DNA from: Firmicutes bacterium UBA3871
Lineage (GTDB): Bacteria > Bacillota > Clostridia > Peptostreptococcales > Anaerovoracaceae
Length of the DNA: 5,499 nucleotides
Assembly (NCBI GenBank): GCA_002392265.1
Contig: DGGP01000170.1
Span: 650-6,148, forward strand
Reading direction: 5' to 3'
The position numbers and the translations under genes are program-made. Of the stretch, positions 1-4,645 are shown one piece after another. The stretch's first letter is position 1. Each line of letters starts with the position of its first letter. Below the pieces are notes generated by a model that saw only the letters and a list, made by a program, of their open reading frames with translations, ran no database searches and was not told the DNA's origin.

Positions 1-54
1 TGGTGCCTGTCCCCAGATTCGCCTTTTTGGAAGTTTGGTGCCTGTCCCTAGATT
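1..54. repeat. Two direct copies of a 19-bp TGGTGCCTGTCCC-type repeat
   Basis: Copies lie at 1-19 and 36-54 and differ at one base (position 14 C versus 49 T); both read TGGTGCCTGTCCC, one variable base, then AGATT. They are in the same orientation, 35 bp apart, and the first may be cut by the window edge. From memory, GGTGCCTGTCCC/GGGACAGGCACC tracts recur in many bacterial genomes as dispersed, often clustered intergenic repeats, sometimes near REP/IS200-like (Y1) transposases. No transposase is visible here, so the link to a mobile element is inference. The repeats probably mark the end of a dispersed element lying to the left. Confidence 0.6.
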
Positions 55-154
55 GGAAAGTCAATGAATTTGGGGTGTTTTAGGGGGTAATCTTGTAAGT
101 TTGATATGTAGCAACGCATTTACGATGTGTTGGTGGTGTGTGGCTCGCGCTATT

Positions 155-185
155 TTCAACGGGTTTCGGCCTTTGTTGAATTTTT
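155..185 (+). terminator. Possible rho-independent terminator
   Basis: TTCAAC at 155-160 pairs with GTTGAA at 175-180. The stem can extend inwards through G161-G163 with C170-T172 (one G-T wobble, two T bulged), leaving a six-base loop. The stem is followed by T181-T185 and further T-rich sequence. It would end a rightward transcript coming from beyond the left edge, but no gene is visible for it to serve. The stem is short, so this is only a candidate. Confidence 0.3.
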
Positions 186-328
186 GTATATTTTTGGCAA
201 AATTTCACATATTTTTTGCCATTTCTTGTATGTTTTTTAATATATACTGCTTTTACCAAACAAGATTGTATTTAATGTATTTTTGCGTTCCTTCCTCCTT
301 GACACGCATATCAGTTAACATTCCGCGC

Positions 329-350
329 AAATGTTGATATTTCAACGTTT
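329..350. repeat. 22-bp near-palindrome, copy 1
   Basis: Left arm AAATGTTGATA and right arm TTTCAACGTTT. The family consensus is a perfect palindrome with arms AAACGTTGAAA and TTTCAACGTTT. This copy departs from it at two or three positions. A BirA-like half-site (AGTTAACAT, 313-321) lies just upstream, but its left partner is absent. The binding protein, if any, is unknown. Confidence 0.6.
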
Positions 351-415
351 ATTCGTATTCTTCACTCAAGCAGACTCTCTATTTTACCCTTCGATTTTTC
401 CTGTAATACTCGTTA

Positions 416-437
416 AAACGTTGGTATTTCAACGTTT
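416..437. repeat. 22-bp near-palindrome, copy 2
   Basis: Left arm AAACGTTGGTA and right arm TTTCAACGTTT; the outer eight bases on each side are exact inverted complements. It ends exactly 14 bp before the upstream BirA-like box. Copy 4 and the promoter-proximal BirA box show the same arrangement. TTA precedes the left arm in both copies. Confidence 0.65.
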
Positions 438-451
438 ATGCGGGTTTGCTA

Positions 452-483
452 TGGTTAACTGAGTTATCCACAAAAGTTTACGA
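452..483. promoter_or_regulatory. Upstream BirA-like operator
   Basis: The left half TGGTTAACT (452-460) and right half AGTTTACGA (475-483) are separated by 14 bp. Each half matches the Gram-positive BirA consensus (TTGTWAACT, spacer, AGTTWACAA) at 8 of 9 positions. The geometry is identical to the operator at 622-653. No gene starts next to it; at the -10 position there is only TATCCC (501-506), so an active promoter here is doubtful. It may be an auxiliary operator for birA, 170 bp upstream, or the remnant of a duplicated promoter region. A DnaA-box-like 9-mer happens to lie in its spacer. Confidence 0.5.
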
Positions 484-510
484 TTTAGCAAAAAAAATCA
501 TATCCCGAAT

Positions 511-532
511 TTTCCCTGAAATATCAACATTT
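511..532. repeat. 22-bp near-palindrome, copy 3 (degenerate left arm)
   Basis: The right part TGAAATATCAACATTT (517-532) is the reverse complement of most of copy 1. The left outer arm has decayed to TTTCCC, so about 17 of 22 positions agree with the reverse complement of copy 1. CTGAAA (516-521) and TTTCAG (531-536) give it an additional small inverted repeat of its own. No BirA box accompanies it. Confidence 0.45.
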
Positions 533-585
533 TCAGCCTTAATTTGATGGATTTATTCACATCGGGAAAGATGGCTAATTAATTA

Positions 586-607
586 AAACGTTGAAATTTC
601 AACATTT
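586..607. repeat. 22-bp near-palindrome, copy 4
   Basis: Left arm AAACGTTGAAA and right arm TTTCAACATTT, with a perfect 14-bp palindromic core GTTGAAATTTCAAC at 590-603. This is the most symmetric copy. It ends 14 bp before the promoter-proximal BirA operator and about 40 bp before the birA -35, a position suited to a second regulator or activator of birA. Confidence 0.65.
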
Positions 608-621
608 GATATTTTTGAGTA

Positions 622-653
622 TTGTAAACTTTGAACTCAGTTTCAGTTGACAA
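622..653. promoter_or_regulatory. BirA (biotin) operator
   Basis: The left half TTGTAAACT (622-630) and right half AGTTGACAA (645-653) are inverted with a single mismatch and a 14-bp spacer. This fits the known Firmicute BirA box of two TTGTWAAC-type halves around a 14-16 bp gap. The right half contains the -35 hexamer TTGACA (647-652), so holo-BirA bound here would block RNA polymerase. This is the expected autoregulation of birA-bioY by biotin supply. Its place in front of a birA gene makes the call strong. Confidence 0.85.
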
Positions 654-675
654 ATACCTCGAAAAAACATATAAT
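647..675 (+). promoter_or_regulatory. birA promoter
   Basis: TTGACA (647-652) and TATAAT (670-675) are separated by 17 bp, an ideal housekeeping-sigma promoter. Transcription should start near 681-683. The -35 lies within the right half of the BirA operator. Because the promoter sits inside the in-frame upstream extension of birA, it also rules out translation from the TTG at 647. Confidence 0.85.
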
Positions 676-679
676 TTTA

Positions 680-766
680 GGTGAAATTTTGTATTTATTT
701 TTGTGCACGGGGCGAGCTGCCCCATACACCTTGAAAAAACAGGGGTTTAACCCCCGGGGAGATGCA
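680..766 (+). promoter_or_regulatory. Structured 5' leader of birA, riboswitch-like candidate
   Basis: The likely transcript start to the birA start codon is about 85 bases and can fold into nested stems. GG 680-681 pairs with CC 729-730 (possibly AGGTG 679-683 with CACCT 727-731 instead). TGTAT 690-694 pairs with ATACA 724-728. GGGGC 709-713 pairs with GCCCC 719-723 around loop GAGCT, leaving a 14-base bulge at 695-708 that contains GTGCAC. A second hairpin pairs GGGG 742-745 with CCCC 751-754, immediately before the ribosome site GGGGAG (756-761). C720-723 could instead pair with the ribosome-site G-tract, which would suggest translational control. The layout loosely recalls the mepA/guanidine-IV RNA class, but that is from memory and unverified. 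The predicted start falls at 681-683, so the outermost pairs may not be transcribed. Confidence 0.4.
756..761 (+). promoter_or_regulatory. birA ribosome binding site
   Basis: GGGGAG ends five bases before ATG 767. It decides the start of birA, since the in-frame TTG at 647 has no such site and lies within the promoter. It directly abuts the C-tract at 751-755, so leader folding could control its access. Confidence 0.7.
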
Positions 767-1765
767 ATGAGAGGAAAGATAACGGTCAAAGACAGGGTGC
801 TGTTAATACTTGAAGAGAATAAAGGCAGCACAATATCGGGTGAAGCCCTGGCAAAAGCATTAAATGTCAGCAGGGCTGCTGTATGGAAGGCTATGAAGCA
901 GCTTCAGGAAGAGGGATACGAGATCAGCGCCAGCACGAACAGGGGCTACTGCCTCGATTTAAACAGCGATGTCCTGTCCATGCAGGGTATTGCAAGCTAT
1001 GTTCGTGCCACTCCACAGCCGAGAATCATTGTATACGAGACCATCGACTCCACAAACAAGCTCGCAAAGAGCCTCGCCGTCGAAGGTGCGCTTCACGGAA
1101 CCTGCGTCGCGGCAAACATGCAAACCGAAGGCAGGGGGCGCCTGGGCAGAAGCTTTTTCTCCCCGCCTCAAAGCGGAATATACCTCAGCATTATCCTGAG
1201 GCCGGAAATCGACATATCCAAAGCAACTCTGATAACCACAATGGCCAGCGTGGCAACCTCAACGGCTATCAGTGATGTCTGCGGCATAGAAACGGATATA
1301 AAATGGGTAAACGACCTGTATTTCCGTGATAAAAAGGTATGCGGAATACTGACCGAAGCAGTAACAAACTTTGAAACGGGAAAGATTGACAGCATTGTTG
1401 TGGGAATCGGCATAAATTGTGCGCCTCCAAATTGCGATTTGCCGGACGAAATCAAGGACATCTATGGTTTTATACCCGGAGGCTTTTCTTATTCGCGAAA
1501 TCAGCTCACAGCCGAGGTCATATCGCGCGTAATGGAGTTCTGCAGCAGCATAGAGGACGGAGATTACTCATTTATCGAGGAATATCACCGTCGCTCCATG
1601 ATAATAGGAAATAAAATAAATATATTCAAGGGTGGATTAAATCACGATCCCATCAAAGCAACAGCTATCGACATAGATAAATTCGGCGGCCTGATTGTAA
1701 AATACGAAAACGGAAAAACCGAAACTCTGACGAGCGGTGAGGTTTCAATCAGACCTGTTCCGTAA
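767..1765 (+). CDS. birA: Bifunctional biotin-protein ligase and biotin operon repressor BirA
   Basis: The enzyme makes biotinoyl-5'-AMP from biotin and ATP and transfers biotin to a lysine of biotin-carrier domains of carboxylases and decarboxylases. The adenylate-bound form also represses transcription. With the ATG at 767 the protein has 332 residues, usual for two-function BirA. Residues 1-63 form a winged helix-turn-helix (recognition region about 24-46, then a wing ending NRGYCL). The ligase domain follows, with DSTN at 94-97, Gln119, the adenylate-binding loop GRGRLGR at 122-128, KWVND at 179-183 (usually KWPND), the KVCGILTE stretch at 190-197 and GIGIN at 213-217. The C-terminal small domain is also present (roughly 285-332, with KINIF and GGLIV strands). 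No key residue is missing. bioY follows after 60 bp with no terminator, so the two form one operon. Confidence 0.95.
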   Translation: MRGKITVKDRVLLILEENKGSTISGEALAKALNVSRAAVWKAMKQLQEEGYEISASTNRGYCLDLNSDVLSMQGIASYVRATPQPRIIVYETIDSTNKLAKSLAVEGALHGTCVAANMQTEGRGRLGRSFFSPPQSGIYLSIILRPEIDISKATLITTMASVATSTAISDVCGIETDIKWVNDLYFRDKKVCGILTEAVTNFETGKIDSIVVGIGINCAPPNCDLPDEIKDIYGFIPGGFSYSRNQLTAEVISRVMEFCSSIEDGDYSFIEEYHRRSMIIGNKINIFKGGLNHDPIKATAIDIDKFGGLIVKYENGKTETLTSGEVSIRPVP

Positions 1766-1825
1766 TCACGCTGTAATCGCACAGCATCGCACGCTCAAAA
1801 TAATCAAATAAAGGGGATAAATATT

Positions 1826-2419
1826 ATGACATTATCAAACACGACAAACAAAACCAAAACCCAATATCTCATACTCACAGCAATGATGACCGCCTTTACG
1901 GCTATCTGCGCCGTAATTTCGGTGCCGCTGCCCTTCTCACCGGTACCGGTGTCGCTTGCAACACTGGCGGTGCTGATCTGCGGCGGTCTGCTCGGTCCAA
2001 AATACGGCAGTCTCTCACAGATTATCTATCTGCTCCTCGGAGCTGTTGGTGTTCCGATTTTTCATAGCTTCACAGGCGGAATGGGGATACTGCTCGGCCC
2101 TACGGGCGGATTTCTCTTTGGCTACATCTTTATGGCCTTCACATTCGGGCTGCTAACGGACATTATTCTGAAAAACAAAAGAACGGGCGATATCAAAGCA
2201 ACTGCCCTATTATTTTTTGCGGCAGTCCACGCAACTATTACCTGCTACATTCCAGGACTTTTATGGTTCATGGTCGTTACGGGAAACGGAATCGGCGCCG
2301 CAGCTTCAATGGCCGTGCTGCCGTTCATCCCGGTAGATCTTTTTAAATGCATAGTGGCGGCTCTCCTTGTAAAACGCTTGACCTCTATACTCCCAAAAGG
2401 GTATAATATCCATATATAG
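1826..2419 (+). CDS. bioY: Biotin transporter BioY (ECF substrate-binding component)
   Basis: This integral membrane S-component of an energy-coupling factor transporter binds biotin and brings it into the cell, normally with a shared EcfA-EcfA'-EcfT module. The 197-residue length and about six hydrophobic helices fit the family. The signature regions are visible: PFSPVPVSLATLAVL at 36-50, GPKYG at 57-61, GPTGGFLFGY at 91-100 and the C-terminal PVDLFKCIVAALLVKR helix. AAGGGGA (1811-1817) provides the ribosome site nine bases before the ATG. No ATPase or EcfT gene is in the window, so it likely uses a module encoded elsewhere; some BioY proteins are reported to work alone. The 60-bp gap after birA contains a small hairpin (GCTGT 1770-1774, ACAGC 1781-1785) without a T-tract, so read-through is expected. 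Confidence 0.93.
   Translation: MTLSNTTNKTKTQYLILTAMMTAFTAICAVISVPLPFSPVPVSLATLAVLICGGLLGPKYGSLSQIIYLLLGAVGVPIFHSFTGGMGILLGPTGGFLFGYIFMAFTFGLLTDIILKNKRTGDIKATALLFFAAVHATITCYIPGLLWFMVVTGNGIGAAASMAVLPFIPVDLFKCIVAALLVKRLTSILPKGYNIHI
2378..2407 (+). promoter_or_regulatory. Promoter for the XRE-regulator operon, inside the end of bioY
   Basis: TTGACC (2378-2383) and TATAAT (2402-2407) are 18 bp apart, close to consensus. The predicted start is near 2414, giving a leader of about 43 bases before the regulator gene. It would uncouple the downstream genes from biotin control, although read-through from birA-bioY also remains possible because no terminator separates them. Confidence 0.55.
2386..2405. 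promoter_or_regulatory. Possible operator between the -35 and -10
   Basis: An imperfect inverted repeat, TATAC then TCCC, AAAA, GGGTATA, fills most of the promoter spacer and overlaps the -10. The left arm has two extra bases compared with the right. XRE regulators often repress their own promoter, so this is a plausible self-operator, but it overlaps the codons of bioY and may be coincidence. Confidence 0.25.
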
Positions 2420-2456
2420 CAAAGTACATCAGTATGTCTATGTGAAAGGAGAATAA

Positions 2457-3119
2457 ATGAAAGTTACAGCTTATCCGCAAAACCGCCTGCAGCCTATGCA
2501 GGAGGTTCTGGCAGAAATCCTTGATGCAGCAGTGTACGAGCTTCATTTAGATGCCACTGAATTCTATGACACCTTTGCAATAAGTGACCTCGCAAAGCGC
2601 ATGGAAAAGGGTGACCTGAAAATACTTGACGAGCTGAAGGAAAAATTCGGGGGCTCATACAAAAAGCTTGCCGGCACTATAATGGCAGGCAGAGACCGTC
2701 AGGTGGGGCAGGTTCCGCTTCGCTATGCAGGAGGCACCAGTCCGGAGCACTGGGCAGGCACAATGCTTGCTTACTATCAGTGGCAGTCATGCATACCATT
2801 TGCGGAGATTAATAAGTACCTTTCAATCGAATATGTAAAGGGCATGCACGGTGATTTTCACGAGCGCTCGCCACAGGAATTCGCGGCTACGATAAGCACC
2901 CTCTTCAAGGGGGCAAAGCGAGACACTAATCTCGCAAGCATCCGCCGGGCCGCAGGCATGAGCCAGAAGCAGCTCGCCGAAGCCGCAGACATACCTGTCC
3001 GCACAATTCAGCAGTACGAACAGCGCCAAAAGAATATCAACAAGGCTCAGGCAGAATACATCTTCCGTATAGCGAGAGTTCTCGGATGTAAAATGGACGA
3101 TTTACTTGAACTGTTTTAG
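2457..3119 (+). CDS. XRE-family helix-turn-helix regulator with an uncharacterised N-terminal domain
   Basis: This 220-residue protein is probably a cytoplasmic DNA-binding regulator. A Cro/C1-type five-helix domain occupies about residues 158-220, with the helix-turn-helix at about 169-189 (SQKQLAEAADIPVRTIQQYE) and a final helix ending in DDLLE. The first 150 or so residues are acidic and helical, with aromatic landmarks HWAGTMLAYYQW at 98-109 and YVKGMHGDFHE around 126-136. I recall similar two-part proteins as common in gut Clostridia, sometimes beside small DUF3791/DUF3990 genes; none is seen here and the N-terminal role is unknown. AAAGGAG (2445-2451) lies five bases before the ATG. It leads a unit with the acetyltransferase 25 bp downstream and probably has its own promoter in bioY. 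It could sense a ligand or partner through the N-terminal part. Confidence 0.8.
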   Translation: MKVTAYPQNRLQPMQEVLAEILDAAVYELHLDATEFYDTFAISDLAKRMEKGDLKILDELKEKFGGSYKKLAGTIMAGRDRQVGQVPLRYAGGTSPEHWAGTMLAYYQWQSCIPFAEINKYLSIEYVKGMHGDFHERSPQEFAATISTLFKGAKRDTNLASIRRAAGMSQKQLAEAADIPVRTIQQYEQRQKNINKAQAEYIFRIARVLGCKMDDLLELF

Positions 3120-3144
3120 CTATTAAAAGCCGGAGGTAAAGCGT

Positions 3145-3711
3145 ATGGAAAAAAACGAAATGGATTACAGACCGCTTCTTGAAAAGTTCAGACCTGCCAC
3201 AATGGCAGATTTGGACAGAATCGCGGAGATTTATGAAAAGCACCTTGACTGGGAAGAAGAAACGGGCTTTCACAACGGCTGGCAGCGCGGCGTTTATCCC
3301 ACAAAGAACACGGCACGCCCTGCCATTGAGCTCGGCGAAATGTTTGTGCTCGAGGTTGACGGAGTAATAGTCGGCTCGGCGCGCATCAATCACGAGCAGC
3401 CCGAAGCCTACAAGCAGTGCAAATGGGAATATGATGTTCCTGACGACAGAATAATGATAATGCACACCCTCGTGGTCGATCCGGATTACCGCGGAAAGGG
3501 CTACGGCTGGGCATTTCTGATGTTCTACGAGAATTATTCTCTGGACCATTTCTGCCCTGTGCTGAGAATTGACACATTCGTATTAAACGAACCTGCCCTG
3601 AACAGATACCTCCGCATGGGATATACTCTTTCAGGGAAAATCCCTTGCACATTTAACGGCATTCCCGGCATGACACTGGCATGTCTCGAGAAGAAGGCCG
3701 AAAGGAGATAA
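3145..3711 (+). CDS. GNAT-family N-acetyltransferase
   Basis: It is predicted to transfer an acetyl group from acetyl-CoA to an amine of an unknown acceptor in the cytoplasm. The protein has 188 residues, a usual single-domain length. The fold elements are readable: an N-terminal FRPATMADLDRIAEIY strand-helix (15-30), a strand MFVLEVDGVIVGSARI (66-81), the CoA pyrophosphate loop VVDPDYRGKGYG (110-121, with the RGKGYG signature) and the late NEPALNRYLRMGY segment (148-160). A 35-45 residue acidic and aromatic insert (DWEEETGFHNGW) probably shapes the acceptor site. GGAGGT (3132-3137) lies seven bases before the ATG, and only 25 bp separates it from the regulator gene. Neighbours do not reveal the substrate; protein, peptide, amino-acid or antibiotic targets all remain open. 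Confidence 0.88.
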   Translation: MEKNEMDYRPLLEKFRPATMADLDRIAEIYEKHLDWEEETGFHNGWQRGVYPTKNTARPAIELGEMFVLEVDGVIVGSARINHEQPEAYKQCKWEYDVPDDRIMIMHTLVVDPDYRGKGYGWAFLMFYENYSLDHFCPVLRIDTFVLNEPALNRYLRMGYTLSGKIPCTFNGIPGMTLACLEKKAERR

Positions 3712-3724
3712 AAGGAGAAAAACT

Positions 3725-4645
3725 ATGAGCGATAAATTTCGCGGCAACCTCCTCCTGCTGCTGACTGCGGCAATCTGGGGTTCCGCTTTCGTTGCCCAAA
3801 GCGTAGGCATGGACTATATCGAGCCGTTCACCTTTAACGGTATCAGGCAGATAATTGCAGCTGTCGTGCTGGTGCCTGTGGCTTACATCTTTGTAAACAG
3901 AGATCGCCGTATAGCGCAGTCAGGCGAAGGCTACACGGAGCCGACCGAAGAAGAAAAAAAGCAATCCGTCAGGACCCACGCAGTAGGCGGCTTCTGGTGC
4001 GGCGTGTGTCTCTTTGTAGCAAGCTCGCTTCAGCAGATTGGCATACAGTACACGACCGCCGGTAAAGCAGGCTTTGTGACGGCTCTTTACATACTTATCG
4101 TGCCAATCCTCGGAATCTTTCTGAAAAAACGCGTACGTCCGATTTTGTGGTTTTGCGTTATCATCGCGGCTGTCGGACTTTACCTGCTCTGTATGCAGGG
4201 CGGTTTCGGGCTCGAAAAGGGCGATTTCTACGTCTTTCTCTGCGCGATTGTGTTCTCGCTTCACATACTCGTAATAGACCACTATTCGCCTAAAACAAAC
4301 GGTGTGGCGCTGTCCTGCATTCAGTTCGCCTTTGCGGGGCTGTTTGCGATTCCGCCTATTCTCCTTTTTGAGAATCCTGAAATGACATACATAATTATGG
4401 CGTGGAAGCCGATTCTTTATGCCGGTATTCTCTCCGGTGCAGGCGGCTACACCCTCCAGATTCTCGGTCAGAAGAATACCGACCCGACCGTTGCGTCACT
4501 GCTTCTGAGCCTTGAATCCGTTTTCGCGGTTATTTCCGGCATGATTATTCTCAATGAGATGATGTCAGGGCGCGAGCTGCTCGGCTGCGCTTTGATGTTT
4601 GCCGCAATAATACTGGCGCAGCTTCCTGAAAGGAAAAAACTATAA
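3725..4645 (+). CDS. EamA/DMT-family ten-helix membrane transporter
   Basis: It is predicted to be a secondary metabolite exporter or permease of the drug/metabolite transporter superfamily in the cytoplasmic membrane. The 306 residues contain two EamA repeats of about five helices each (roughly 7-157 and 169-302). The first begins with the typical LLTAAIWGSAFVAQ helix, and FTFNGIRQIIAA at 35-46 matches the usual family segment. The second repeat ends with ASLLLSLESVFAVISG, then an EMMSGREL loop and the last helix. A hydrophilic charged loop at about 58-87 between helices two and three is longer than usual. AAAGGAG (3711-3717) lies seven bases before the ATG, and the acetyltransferase stop is 13 bp upstream. 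The substrate is not known: family members export amino acids, sugars or nucleoside-like molecules. Confidence 0.9.
   Translation: MSDKFRGNLLLLLTAAIWGSAFVAQSVGMDYIEPFTFNGIRQIIAAVVLVPVAYIFVNRDRRIAQSGEGYTEPTEEEKKQSVRTHAVGGFWCGVCLFVASSLQQIGIQYTTAGKAGFVTALYILIVPILGIFLKKRVRPILWFCVIIAAVGLYLLCMQGGFGLEKGDFYVFLCAIVFSLHILVIDHYSPKTNGVALSCIQFAFAGLFAIPPILLFENPEMTYIIMAWKPILYAGILSGAGGYTLQILGQKNTDPTVASLLLSLESVFAVISGMIILNEMMSGRELLGCALMFAAIILAQLPERKKL

Larger units (their letters stand above)
61..620. other. AT-rich non-coding region upstream of birA
   Basis: No credible gene is seen on either strand in this stretch of about 560 bases. It is far richer in A+T than the coding part of the window. It contains a possible terminator hairpin (155-185), an AT-rich hairpin (TGGCAAAA at 195-202 pairing with TTTTGCCA at 214-221, with no T-tract after it), four 22-bp near-palindromes and an upstream BirA-like box. 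Two DnaA-box-like 9-mers occur, TTATCCACA at 464-472 and TTATTCACA at 553-561, both in the same orientation. Two alone in AT-rich DNA are weak evidence for an origin. Confidence 0.7.

Noticed and set aside
299..327. Promoter starting at TTGACA 299-304
   Set aside because: No -10-like hexamer exists 16-18 bp downstream; the sequence there is TTCCGCGC.
101..337. Open frame of 78 codons on the + strand in the AT-rich region
   Set aside because: It starts at TTG without a ribosome site, has Cys/Phe-rich composition typical of translated AT-rich DNA, and runs through two hairpins and into palindrome copy 1.
464..561. Replication origin suggested by two DnaA-box-like sites (464-472 and 553-561)
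   Set aside because: Only two sites are present, one lies in the BirA-box spacer, and there is no dnaA, dnaN, rep or parA gene nearby. The AT-rich repeats are better explained by regulation of birA.
329..607. CRISPR array suggested by regularly spaced 22-bp repeats
   Set aside because: The repeats are degenerate palindromes with unequal spacing of 53-73 bp between copies, one copy is decayed, and no cas gene is present.
1770..1785. Terminator between birA and bioY (GCTGT/ACAGC hairpin)
   Set aside because: The stem is only five base pairs and no T-tract follows; co-transcription of birA and bioY is more likely.
3037..3549. Minus-strand open frame of 170 codons
   Set aside because: It lies opposite the regulator and acetyltransferase genes, both of which have clear family motifs and ribosome sites.
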